From Balneolales bacterium (GTDB lineage Bacteria; Bacteroidota; Rhodothermia; Balneolales; Cyclonatronaceae): DNA of 63,083 nt. How positions within the stretch are numbered: the stretch's first letter is position 1; each line of letters opens with the position of its first letter. Below are positions 8,285-17,683 of the stretch, piece after piece. The translations under genes and the position numbers were made by a program. The stretch lies in assembly GCA_020832405.1 (NCBI GenBank), contig JAFIET010000003.1, forward strand, positions 33,769 through 96,851, given 5' to 3'. The notes beneath the pieces were generated by a model. The model saw only the letters and a list, made by a program, of their open reading frames with translations, had not been told where the DNA came from and made no database searches.

Positions 8285-10276
8285 TTAACGTGCAACCGGA
8301 ATCTGTAGGGTCTGTCCGGGACGTATGGTTGAATTTCGGAGATTATTTTGTTGCATAATGGCATTTACAGTTGTTCCGTGTGCCCTTGCAATATTGTGCA
8401 GGTTATCGTTGCGGCGCACCGTGTAACTTACGGTTTGCCCCGATGCTGCTGCAACCTGATTTTGCGGGATGCCGGCAGTTCGGCGTTCAGCCATCATCTG
8501 GCTTTTTTGCTGCCGGCTCATTTCGGTAACCCGCGAGAAATAGTCCTGCTGATTGGCAGGAACATAAATGTTCAGCCGCTGACCAACGCGGATGGTGTTG
8601 CCAATGTTGTTCCAGGAGCGGATGCGCCAGGCCTGTGTGTTGTACCACTCCGCGATATGGCCAACGGTATCGCCTGAGCGGACCGTGTAGCTAACCCGTA
8701 CAGTTCCGGCCGGGGCCGGGGCTGAAGCCGGCGAAGCAGCCGAGCCGGCACTTGCGGTAAGTGTTCTGGCTTCGCGGGCGTTCGACGGATTATTCGGGGA
8801 TATGGCCACATTTGTGCCGCCGGGTACCGGAATCACGATTTCCTGACCGGGGTGTATAAGGGAAGTGAGGTTATCGTTGGCACCGTAAAGCGCCCTTACA
8901 CTTATTCCGTAGCGGCTTGCGATAGCACCCAGTGTTTCACCGCTGCGAACCGAGTGAACAACAAGGGTCTGACGCTTGGTTTCCGGCATGTTCTGATATT
9001 CAGCCAGAAACATATCGCGGCTTCCTTTAGGAATTTTAAGAGGATAAGGCCGGGCACCAGGCGGTGTTGCAAACCGGAGCAGCTCAGGGTTCAGGTTACG
9101 CAGTTCCTGAGTGGTAATGCCTGCAAAATCAGCCAGAATACTAAGCTCAACAGAGCCTTCAATTTCTACAACATCATATTCGTACACCCGCGTAGTTACG
9201 GGAGTTTCGAAACCAAAATCCTGATGGTTCATGGCTACCAGCGCTGCGGCAATAAAACCGGGTACGTAACCGCGTGTTTCGCGGGGCAGGTGGGGGTAGA
9301 TGGTCCAGTAGTCGCGCACGCCGCCGGAAAGGTTTATAGCCCGGCGAAGCCCTCGCGGGCTAATATTGTAGCCGGCAATGGCCAGGTGCCAGTCGCCGTT
9401 CCAGGTGCGGTGCAGGTCGCGCAAATGGCGCGCAGCCGCACGGGTTGATTTTTCGGGGTCACGCCGCTCATCAATCCACCAGTTTACCTCAAGGCCGTAA
9501 GCTGCACCGGTAGCCTGCATGAACTGCCACAGCCCAACGGCACGTGCACGTGAGCGCGCAACCGGTACGAGGCCGCTTTCGATCATAGAGAGGTGAATAA
9601 GCTCCTCGGGTACGCCTTCTTCCTCGAAAATCCGCTTCATCATCGGGAAATAATAGGTTGACCGCTCCAGCCAGCGCTCCATAATCTCCGGGCGGCGCTC
9701 TGTGAGAAAATGGATCTGATTATTCACCTGCGTGTTAATAATAAGCGGCACTTCAAAATTGCGGTCATCGAAGCCGGGAGGCATGGCAAAATAGCTTCCG
9801 TCGAACCATTCATCCTGTGAGAACAAATCGTCGCGGACTTCAAAAATGTCGCCTTCCACGCTCAGCACGGGGCCGCTCATACCATAAAATTCGTGGTATT
9901 CAGCCATAACGGAACGGAATGTTTCGTTAAAACGGCGGTTACTCTGCACTTCAGGGTGCTCGTTCATCAGGCTTTGAAGCGCCTCTACGGCCTGCGTGAT
10001 GTAATCTTCTGCGCTGAGCAGATCTTCATCTACCTGAGCCTCCATCGCCATAAAATTAAGGCGGTTAATGTCGGCTATTCTTTGCAGCATCTCTCTGTTT
10101 AGCGGATCAGACTGCAAAGAAACCGGGCTCCATACGCGGCTGCCCTGCAGTTCAATCGGATTCAGAAAAGGAAGCTCAATTTCCGGTAGCGGCATATTGA
10201 GCGTTGGTTGCTGCGCCTGTGCGGGAAGCACAAACATACCGGCAAGGGCACCGGTGAGCATTATTTTTTTGAGCAT
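8285..10276 (-). CDS. Membrane-bound lytic murein transglycosylase with three LysM domains
   Basis: A 663-residue MltD-like enzyme that cleaves peptidoglycan glycan strands to 1,6-anhydro products. A signal peptide occupies about residues 1-21. The SLT domain has LIHLSMIESGL with catalytic Glu233, then AVGLWQFMQATGAAYGL and LAIAGYNISPRGL. Three LysM peptidoglycan-binding repeats follow at about residues 437, 527 and 614 (HSVRSGETLGAIA, YTVRSGDTVGHIA, YTVRRNDNLHNIA), with an Ala/Pro/Ser linker between the first two. The length suits this family. It is the first gene of a minus-strand run with the S41 protease and PHP gene. The link to envelope turnover is inferred from its neighbours. Confidence 0.93.
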   Translation of the reverse strand: MLKKIMLTGALAGMFVLPAQAQQPTLNMPLPEIELPFLNPIELQGSRVWSPVSLQSDPLNREMLQRIADINRLNFMAMEAQVDEDLLSAEDYITQAVEALQSLMNEHPEVQSNRRFNETFRSVMAEYHEFYGMSGPVLSVEGDIFEVRDDLFSQDEWFDGSYFAMPPGFDDRNFEVPLIINTQVNNQIHFLTERRPEIMERWLERSTYYFPMMKRIFEEEGVPEELIHLSMIESGLVPVARSRARAVGLWQFMQATGAAYGLEVNWWIDERRDPEKSTRAAARHLRDLHRTWNGDWHLAIAGYNISPRGLRRAINLSGGVRDYWTIYPHLPRETRGYVPGFIAAALVAMNHQDFGFETPVTTRVYEYDVVEIEGSVELSILADFAGITTQELRNLNPELLRFATPPGARPYPLKIPKGSRDMFLAEYQNMPETKRQTLVVHSVRSGETLGAIASRYGISVRALYGANDNLTSLIHPGQEIVIPVPGGTNVAISPNNPSNAREARTLTASAGSAASPASAPAPAGTVRVSYTVRSGDTVGHIAEWYNTQAWRIRSWNNIGNTIRVGQRLNIYVPANQQDYFSRVTEMSRQQKSQMMAERRTAGIPQNQVAAASGQTVSYTVRRNDNLHNIARAHGTTVNAIMQQNNLRNSTIRPGQTLQIPVAR

Positions 10277-10418
10277 GTAAGCGTCTAAACCTAATTTTTG
10301 TGATGAAAGTGATTGGTGTTGCTCAAGATTAAGTCCGCAATATAATGAAAGGAAGCCTATTTGGCGAAGAAATTACGGCTCTGTTTGCATTAAAACTTAA
10401 AAAACATCCGTAAGTGGT

Positions 10419-12101
10419 TCAGCGCTGCGAGGTCCACTGCTGCACAATCGGCAGTCTGCGGCCGCTGCCAAAAGCCTTGGCGCTCACCCGCAGCCCGGGT
10501 GCTGCCTGCCGGCGCTTGTATTCGTTCAGGTCAACGAGGCGGAGTATGCGGCGTACGGTTTCGGCCTGAGCTTCGCCCAAAGCCTCGGTAATTTGTTCCC
10601 GGCTATGCTGTAGTTCGATGTACCGGAACAGAATATCGTCGAGCAAATCGTACTCCGGCAGTGAATCGGTGTCTTTCTGATCAGGACGCAGTTCTGCGCT
10701 TGGCGGCTTGGTGATAATCGCATTTGGGATTACTTCCCGGCCGTACCAGCTATCGTTAAGCCAGCGGCACATCTCAAAAACCTCGGTTTTGTACACATCA
10801 GAAAGCACTGAAAGCCCGCCGGCCATATCGCCGTAGAGTGTGCAATAGCCCACCGCCATCTCTGATTTATTGCCCGTATTGAGCAGCATGTGCCCGAATT
10901 TGTTGGAAACTGCCATAAGCAATACCCCCCGGCTTCTGCTTTGCAGATTTTCTTCCGCTACCCCAAAATCAGTTCCCTCAAACAGAGGTGCGAGAGCTTC
11001 AAGATAACCATCGTACAGCGGTTTGATGGCTATCTGCTCAAACCGGATTCCCAGATTTTTGGCCAGTATTCTTGAATCATCTACACTTCCTAAAGAAGAA
11101 AACGCTGATGGCATCGTAATGGCCATCACATTTTCGGGACCAAGCGCCTCTGCTGCAATCACGCTTACCAGGGCGGAATCGATGCCGCCGCTAAGGCCGA
11201 GTACCACCTGTTTCCCGAAAGCGGTTTTACCCAGATAATCGCGCAAACCAAGAACCAGTGCGCGGAACAGACGCTCGGGTTTGCCCGGCAGTGTGGTTTC
11301 TGCAGGGCTGCCTTTAAGCTGCCAGCCGGCTGAAGTTTGTTCGAGCTGCACATCAGCTGTTGTGTGCTCAAACAGCGGGGGCCGCGCCATTATGCTGCCG
11401 TCTGGGTTAAGCGCCATGCTGTCGCCGTCAAAAATGAGCTCGGTATTGGCTCCGACCTGATTCACATAAATGAGCGGCAAACCAAGGTCTCTTGCGTGGT
11501 TTTGGAGCATGCGGGCGCGCAACTCCGGTTTCTTCTGGGTGAAGGGGGAGGCCGAAATATTAATGAGCACCTCTGCCCCATCCAGCTTCAGCTCTTCGGC
11601 AGGGTTGATGTCATATACATGGTAGATTACTTCATTTTCATTGTTCCAGATGTCTTCGCAGATAGTGATTCCAAGCCTTATGCCATTAAAGAGCACCGTT
11701 TTACGGCTTGTTTCCGGCTCGAAGTAGCGGAATTCGTCAAACACATCGTAGGTTGGCAACAGGCTTTTTCGGGCTGTTTGCAGTACGCTGCCGCTTTGTG
11801 CCAGAATCGCTGCATTATACAGAGGCCGGCCGGCTTTGCCCGAATTACGCACCGGCGTGCCGAATATGGCCCCGGTATCTCCCGTTTCAGATACAAAAGC
11901 CCGTACCTGCTGCTCAATGGTGGTAATAAAATCACGGCGCTCCAGCAAATCCAGGGGCGGGTACCCGCAAACGCACAGCTCGGGATATACGATCAGGTCA
12001 ATTCCGTCGGCCGCGGCCTGCTTATAGGCTACCCGCATTTGCGCCACATTGCCACGTATATCACCAATGGTTGGGTTGAGCTGAGCAAGTCTGATTTTCA
12101 T
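10419..12101 (-). CDS. nadE: Glutamine-dependent NAD+ synthetase
   Basis: A 560-residue two-domain enzyme that makes NAD+ from nicotinate adenine dinucleotide, ATP and ammonia released from glutamine. The N-terminal carbon-nitrogen hydrolase domain shows YPELCVCGYPPLDLL (Glu), RKSLLPTYDVFDE (Lys) and ITICEDIWNN (nucleophile Cys). The C-terminal synthetase has the PP-loop VVLGLSGGIDSALVSV, then GNKSEMAVGYCTLYGDMAGG and ITKPPSAELRPDQKD. The length fits the glutaminase-fused type. It is transcribed on the minus strand, divergent from the GNAT gene, with about 100 bases between them. No other NAD genes are nearby. Confidence 0.95.
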   Translation of the reverse strand: MKIRLAQLNPTIGDIRGNVAQMRVAYKQAAADGIDLIVYPELCVCGYPPLDLLERRDFITTIEQQVRAFVSETGDTGAIFGTPVRNSGKAGRPLYNAAILAQSGSVLQTARKSLLPTYDVFDEFRYFEPETSRKTVLFNGIRLGITICEDIWNNENEVIYHVYDINPAEELKLDGAEVLINISASPFTQKKPELRARMLQNHARDLGLPLIYVNQVGANTELIFDGDSMALNPDGSIMARPPLFEHTTADVQLEQTSAGWQLKGSPAETTLPGKPERLFRALVLGLRDYLGKTAFGKQVVLGLSGGIDSALVSVIAAEALGPENVMAITMPSAFSSLGSVDDSRILAKNLGIRFEQIAIKPLYDGYLEALAPLFEGTDFGVAEENLQSRSRGVLLMAVSNKFGHMLLNTGNKSEMAVGYCTLYGDMAGGLSVLSDVYKTEVFEMCRWLNDSWYGREVIPNAIITKPPSAELRPDQKDTDSLPEYDLLDDILFRYIELQHSREQITEALGEAQAETVRRILRLVDLNEYKRRQAAPGLRVSAKAFGSGRRLPIVQQWTSQR

Positions 12102-12199
12102 ATTCTCAGTAGCGATTTAGTTGAGTATCTTTGCGATTATGTGTTTGCACTTCTGTTTTCAAAACCGTTAACGAACCCGATCCGCACTCCTGAACAGGT

Positions 12200-12673
12200 A
12201 TGTCTGCATCCAGATTCCCGTATAAAAACAACTTTCCGGAGCACGTTCGTATCGAGCGGCTGCCCCGGCATGAACTTGACCGCCTTTCTGCGCTTAACTT
12301 CGAAATATTCCGCGAGAAACGCATCATTAATCATAAAACGCATCCTTTTATGGTCGTTTTAGGTGCTTTTATTCAAGATATCCCGATTGGGTTCAAAATT
12401 GGCTACGGCCGGAAAGAGGGTGAATTCTACTCCGCAAAAGGCGGCGTGCTGCCCGAGTACCGCCGGCAGAAACTCGCCGACGCTATGATGTACGAAATGA
12501 TTGAAATTGCCCGTGAAGCCCGTTTTCAGGTGTTTACCTACGATACTTTCCCGAACATGAACCCCGGCATGCTCATCTTAGGCTTAAACTATGGGTTTAA
12601 GGTCACCTACGCTGGCTACAATGCACGGTACAACGATTATCAGATAACCCTGAGCCTTGACTTGCAGCCCTAA
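12200..12673 (+). CDS. GNAT-family acetyltransferase-like protein
   Basis: A 157-residue protein with GNAT-fold features. LGAFIQDIPIGFKIGYGR looks like strands 3-4, and SAKGGVLPEYRRQKLADAMM resembles the acetyl-CoA pyrophosphate-binding motif A, where a V-x-P-x-x-R-x-x-x-x-G/A pattern is typical. The C-terminal half (FTYDTFPNMNPGMLILGLNYGF) fits the following helix and strand. The substrate is unknown. It stands alone on the plus strand between the divergent nadE and the convergent small gene at 12683. The family call is moderately secure; function is open. Confidence 0.7.
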   Translation: MSASRFPYKNNFPEHVRIERLPRHELDRLSALNFEIFREKRIINHKTHPFMVVLGAFIQDIPIGFKIGYGRKEGEFYSAKGGVLPEYRRQKLADAMMYEMIEIAREARFQVFTYDTFPNMNPGMLILGLNYGFKVTYAGYNARYNDYQITLSLDLQP

Positions 12674-12682
12674 GCTGCGGAT

Positions 12683-12922
12683 TCAGAGTTTTTGCAAAAG
12701 GGTACCAAAATCGGCGTTCATATCCATGAAACGCTGCACCACTTTCCCGCAGAAGTCGTCATCTACAAGAGCTTTCACCGCTTCCGGGTCACTTGCCATG
12801 GTTGCGTCGATCTTGAAGGTCTGCTCGTACGGACCGGCCTCAAATTTGATCAGGTAGCGGTTGTTCCACATAAATATTGTAATGAGCATCTGCGGATGCG
12901 GGATGGTTCCAAGGGTTTTCAT
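12683..12922 (-). CDS. Small conserved-looking hypothetical protein (79 aa)
   Basis: A 79-residue soluble protein beginning MKTLGTIPHPQMLITIFMW. It resembles short Bacteroidota proteins in which a strand-rich N-terminal half (NRYLIKFEAGPYEQTFKID) is followed by a helical half (DPEAVKALVDDDFCGKVVQR). No signal peptide or membrane segment is present. The reading frame has coding-like composition, and no convincing alternative gene occupies this strand. It converges on the GNAT gene with a 9-base gap. Function is unknown; I judge it real from its composition and from the absence of a better frame. Confidence 0.6.
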   Translation of the reverse strand: MKTLGTIPHPQMLITIFMWNNRYLIKFEAGPYEQTFKIDATMASDPEAVKALVDDDFCGKVVQRFMDMNADFGTLLQKL

Positions 12923-12996
12923 TGGTTCGATTTAATGGATTAAGGCGGCGCAGGGATTGTTTTATTTTCGGGGGGATGTGCCCACAGCCCTGAACA

Positions 12997-13494
12997 TCAG
13001 CTGCTGCTTGTGTGCGGCTGCTGTTTGATGAAGCGCAGCGGCAGCACCCCGTTTGCGGTCAGGGATCGGGCTGCTTCTTTCACAAAAACCGGAAAGACGG
13101 GCATTTGTGAAATTTCATCCGGGCTAAACCAGCCGATATCTTGCAGCATTTGCTTTGAAGGCGACATTTCGGGGTCATGCCCCAGTTTAATCTTCCCGGA
13201 AAGCAGGGTGCACCGGAAATAAAACTCCAGGGCGTGCCAGCGCCCGCTGATGTATTCAGAGATAAAAACGGGTTCTGCGGCCCGCACAGTAAGTCCGGTT
13301 TCTTCAAGGAGTTCGCGTTCTACAGCTGCTTCTGCTTCCTCCCGAAAAGAAATTCCGCCTCCGGGAGGCATCCAAAACGGCTCAGCCCGCGTCGGGGAGT
13401 TTATTTTTACCAGCAGCAGTCGCCCCTGCTGTACCACAAGGCCACAGGCACGAGCCCTCAGGCGGCCCTCAAACGGATTGGCAGTCTCACTCAT
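12997..13494 (-). CDS. NUDIX hydrolase
   Basis: A 165-residue NUDIX protein. The full Nudix box is present at about residues 47-69, GGISFREEAEAAVERELLEE followed by TGL, matching G-x5-E-x7-R-E-U-x-E-E-x-G-U. The N-terminal strand ACGLVVQQGRLLLVKINSPT and the PFWMPPGG lead-in are typical. Such enzymes hydrolyse nucleoside diphosphates linked to another moiety; the substrate cannot be told from sequence. The stop of pyrG lies 20 bases upstream on the same strand, so it is probably co-transcribed with CTP synthase. That suggests, but does not show, nucleotide-pool cleaning. Confidence 0.88.
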   Translation of the reverse strand: MSETANPFEGRLRARACGLVVQQGRLLLVKINSPTRAEPFWMPPGGGISFREEAEAAVERELLEETGLTVRAAEPVFISEYISGRWHALEFYFRCTLLSGKIKLGHDPEMSPSKQMLQDIGWFSPDEISQMPVFPVFVKEAARSLTANGVLPLRFIKQQPHTSSS

Positions 13495-13513
13495 GCTTTA
13501 CCGGCTGGGGTCA

Positions 13514-15175
<1,662 letters not shown>

Positions 15176-15177
15176 TC

Positions 15178-15202
15178 AGGATAGGATAGAATAGAATAGA
15201 AG
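15178..15202 (-). repeat. Pentanucleotide repeat in the pyrG leader
   Basis: Plus-strand units AGGAT AGGAT AGAAT AGAAT AGAAG, so the minus-strand pyrG leader reads as a run of pyrimidine-rich 5-mers ending 15 bases before the ATG. It may be simple slippage DNA or a regulatory leader. The sequence pattern is certain and the function is not. Confidence 0.6.
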
Positions 15203-15245
15203 GATGAAGTTCGGCAAAAAAGGCGGAAGATAAGGAATTTACCCC

Positions 15246-15593
15246 CTATTGCTCCGCAATTTTCTCCTTAAGCCAGGCATTTGCTTCCTTTATTTTGCGG
15301 TGCTGATAGGCAAAAAATATGACATTAATGATAAAGAAGACCAAAATCAGATTGAACCAGGTTGTGCTCAGCTGCGTGATTTCGTAGTAAAAACTCAGGC
15401 TGAAAAACAGAACAAACCCTAAATTCAGCAACATCATAATCATCGCTTTTTTAAACTTACCTTGAAGCAGTTGCTGCTGCCGGGCAAAACCAAGCCCCTC
15501 TGCAGATTTGCCCAGCTGAATTTCGATAAACATCCGGATTCGTTCATCCCGGTTTGCCTGGGGTGAAGCTTTTTTTTCGGCAGTTTCTGACAT
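15246..15593 (-). CDS. Small two-helix membrane protein
   Basis: A 115-residue protein with a charged N-terminal tail (SETAEKKASPQANRDERIR) and two hydrophobic segments at about residues 50-68 (MIMMLLNLGFVLFFSLSFY) and 78-95 (WFNLILVFFIINVIFFAY), then a basic helix (HRKIKEANAWLKEKIAEQ). It is predicted to be an inner-membrane hairpin. It is not recognised as a named family. It lies upstream of pyrG and downstream of another two-helix membrane protein, with a hairpin between the two, so the three genes need not form one operon. Confidence 0.65.
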   Translation of the reverse strand: MSETAEKKASPQANRDERIRMFIEIQLGKSAEGLGFARQQQLLQGKFKKAMIMMLLNLGFVLFFSLSFYYEITQLSTTWFNLILVFFIINVIFFAYQHRKIKEANAWLKEKIAEQ

Positions 15594-15629
15594 GTGTTTA
15601 ATTAAGGTGATAGTAGCATTTTAAATAAA

Positions 15630-15656
15630 GACCGGTTTTGCGGCTGCGCAAAACTG
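15630..15656 (-). terminator. Terminator-like hairpin
   Basis: A 10-bp stem with one G-T pair, CGGTTTTGCG (15633-15642) and CGCAAAACTG (15647-15656), with a 4-base loop. On the minus strand it is followed by a T-rich stretch (TCTTTATTT). It lies just after the stop of the 114-aa membrane protein gene, where a terminator is expected. Confidence 0.55.
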
Positions 15657-15660
15657 TTCG

Positions 15661-16005
15661 TTAGTTCCGGTCCTGAATAGCGCGTTCGATGGCATCCCGG
15701 GCAAGGTCGCTCACACTCCTGCGGCTGTTGAGCACTTCGTAAACCTGATACACCCCCAGCATGGTAACCACACAACCAAGCAGACTCAGAAAGGCAGCCA
15801 GCCACATCGGGCTTACGAGGTTGAGAATGGAAACCATCGTAACGATGGCACCCAGCAAAACCTGCGCGACCCCGCTGAGCAAATAAAAGAAGTTTAAAGA
15901 ACGCACATGCCTGGCAATCAGCTGCAGGCGTAAGGGGGCCTTGCGGCGCGCGCTGCTGTAAGAAGCCGACCTTTGTTTGTTCCCTAATGGCGGAAAATCA
16001 GGCAT
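15661..16005 (-). CDS. Small two-helix membrane protein
   Basis: A 114-residue protein with a basic N-terminal region (about residues 1-35, many Arg and Ser). Two hydrophobic segments follow (FFYLLSGVAQVLLGAIVTMV and PMWLAAFLSLLGCVVTMLGV), then a charged C-terminal helix (SVSDLARDAIERAIQDRN). It is predicted to lie in the inner membrane and belongs to no family I can name. It is transcribed away from rlmB, with a shared 137-base divergent promoter region, and is followed by a hairpin before the next membrane protein. Function is unknown. Confidence 0.65.
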   Translation of the reverse strand: MPDFPPLGNKQRSASYSSARRKAPLRLQLIARHVRSLNFFYLLSGVAQVLLGAIVTMVSILNLVSPMWLAAFLSLLGCVVTMLGVYQVYEVLNSRRSVSDLARDAIERAIQDRN

Positions 16006-16142
16006 AAAACGAAACCTGCTTAATTATGGAGTTAGGATGATTCCTTTCTTATGTCAAAATAAAAGGGTTTTGGGCTCTTTTCAATTCAGTATTTTAGGGT
16101 TTAACAGTCCTCAATCATGCTGAAAGGATTCTATCTTAATTT

Positions 16143-16898
16143 ATGGAAGAAAACAACGACTACATTTACGGCATTCATCCTGTACAGGAAGCGCTTAATA
16201 ACCCTCAAACAGGTGTGGAAAAAATTTACCTGCGGCAAAATATGCGAGGCGCTCCGGTAAACCGCATCACCGAAGCGGCCTCAGCAAGGAAGGTTCCGGT
16301 GCTTAATGTGCCCGGCAGCAAGCTCAACGAACTGGTAGGGCGGGTGAACGATCAGGGTGTTGTAGCGCTGCTTTCGGGTATAACTTACACCGAGCTTGAA
16401 CCCTGGCTTGAGCAGGCGGAGCTGTCTGCGCATCCATTTGTTGTGGTTTTATCAGAAATTGAAGACACGCACAATTTTGGCGCCATTCTGCGAAGCTCGG
16501 CAGCTGCGGGCGCAGCTGCGGTAATTGTGCCCAAGCACCGTCAGGCACCAGTAAATGCAACCGTTTTCAAAACTTCAGCCGGAACAGCCGGAAAGATTCC
16601 CATCATCCGGGTTACCAACCTAAATCAGGCCATAGGTACCCTTAAAGATGCCGGTTTCTGGTTCGCAGGGCTTAGCGCAGGTGCCGACCGGACGATCTGG
16701 GAGGAGAGCTACAACGCTCCTATGGGCATCGTAATCGGAAGTGAAGGCAGCGGCATCCGTCAGAAAACAGCCGAGCTCTGCGATTTCCTGCTTTCGGTAC
16801 CCATGCACAACGGAGTTGAATCCCTGAATGCTTCGGTAAGTGCCGCCCTCGTTTTGTTTGAAATTAACCGCAGAAGACAGCCCGGCACCAAACCCTGA
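16143..16898 (+). CDS. rlmB: 23S rRNA (guanosine-2'-O-)-methyltransferase RlmB-like
   Basis: A 251-residue SpoU-family methyltransferase. A short N-terminal substrate-binding domain (YIYGIHPVQEALNNPQTGVE) precedes the trefoil-knot SPOUT domain. All three SpoU motifs are present: EIEDTHNFGAILRSSAAAGA, GIVIGSEGSGIR and LSVPMHNGVESLNASVSAAL. RlmB methylates a conserved guanosine in domain V of 23S rRNA using S-adenosylmethionine. The closely related TrmH-type tRNA enzymes are the alternative, but the N-terminal domain favours RlmB. It has its own promoter region and a bidirectional terminator shared with the convergent response regulator. Confidence 0.9.
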   Translation: MEENNDYIYGIHPVQEALNNPQTGVEKIYLRQNMRGAPVNRITEAASARKVPVLNVPGSKLNELVGRVNDQGVVALLSGITYTELEPWLEQAELSAHPFVVVLSEIEDTHNFGAILRSSAAAGAAAVIVPKHRQAPVNATVFKTSAGTAGKIPIIRVTNLNQAIGTLKDAGFWFAGLSAGADRTIWEESYNAPMGIVIGSEGSGIRQKTAELCDFLLSVPMHNGVESLNASVSAALVLFEINRRRQPGTKP

Positions 16899-16918
16899 GC
16901 ATAAACGGCATACCAAGA

Positions 16919-16952
16919 AAAAAGCCCCGGCGGCTAAGCGCGGGGCTTTTGG
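16919..16952. terminator. Bidirectional intrinsic terminator
   Basis: A 9-bp perfect stem, AAAGCCCCG (16921-16929) and CGGGGCTTT (16941-16949), flanked by an A-run on the left and T bases on the right. It sits between the convergent rlmB and response regulator genes and can serve both. Confidence 0.85.
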
Positions 16953-16984
16953 TAAACGTCAAAACTTAATAATCAGATGCTGTT

Positions 16985-17683
16985 TTATGGCATCTTCATC
17001 ATGTAACCTACCCCGTGCAGGGTTACAAGATAGCGCGGATCATCGGGCTGCAACTCAATTTTGGAGCGCAGTTTTGAGATGTGCACATCAACTGTACGGG
17101 TGTTAGTGCTGTACTCGTAGCGCCAAACGTGCTCAAGCAGCGTATCGCGGGATACGGGCTCGTTAGAGTTGGCAACAAGGAAACGGATAAGCTCAACCTC
17201 GCGGGTTGTGAGGTCAATTTCCTCCCCGTCGGGCCGTTCAACCTTGCTTTGGTTCAGGTTGATGATTACTTCACCAAGCGTAACACTTTCGATCGGGCCG
17301 GGCTTGCTGTACGTGCTGATGCGGCGCAGGCGGGCCTGAATACGGGCCAGAAGTTCTTTCACCCCGAACGGCTTCGTCATGTAATCGTCAGCGCCGATGT
17401 TAAGACCGGTTACCTTATCAATTTCCTGATCGCGGGCGGTGAGCATAATAATGGGGAAGTTGAATTTCATTTCCCGCACCTTTTTGCACACCTCAAAACC
17501 GCTCATGCCGGGCAGCATAATATCGAGCAGCATTAAATCCGGCTGAAATTCAGGAATTCTCTGAATAGCGTCGTTGCCGTTTTCCACGATGAACACTTCA
17601 TAGCCTTCGTTTTCAAGGGTATCACGCAGGGTGAATACCAGGCTTGGCTCATCCTCACAGATAAGAATTTTTTTCTTAGACAT
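16985..17683 (-). CDS. OmpR/PhoB-family response regulator
   Basis: A 232-residue two-component regulator. The receiver domain has the acidic pair in KKILICEDEPSLV, the phosphoacceptor Asp54 in LMLLDIMLPGMSG, and the conserved Lys in DYMTKPFGVKEL. The winged-helix DNA-binding domain spans about residues 135-230 (DLTTREVELIRFLVANSN, TNTRTVDVHISKLRSKI, RYLVTLHGVGYMM). I chose this start because it puts the Asp at 54 as in PhoB. An in-frame ATG at 17707 would add eight residues. Its start overlaps the 3' end of the sensor kinase gene, so the two are a co-transcribed pair. Target genes are unknown. Confidence 0.93.
   Translation of the reverse strand: MSKKKILICEDEPSLVFTLRDTLENEGYEVFIVENGNDAIQRIPEFQPDLMLLDIMLPGMSGFEVCKKVREMKFNFPIIMLTARDQEIDKVTGLNIGADDYMTKPFGVKELLARIQARLRRISTYSKPGPIESVTLGEVIINLNQSKVERPDGEEIDLTTREVELIRFLVANSNEPVSRDTLLEHVWRYEYSTNTRTVDVHISKLRSKIELQPDDPRYLVTLHGVGYMMKMP

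Noticed and set aside
11337-12362. 341-codon plus-strand frame opposite nadE and running into the GNAT gene
   Set aside because: It is fully antisense to a well-supported NAD+ synthetase and overlaps the GNAT gene in another frame; no protein family is visible.
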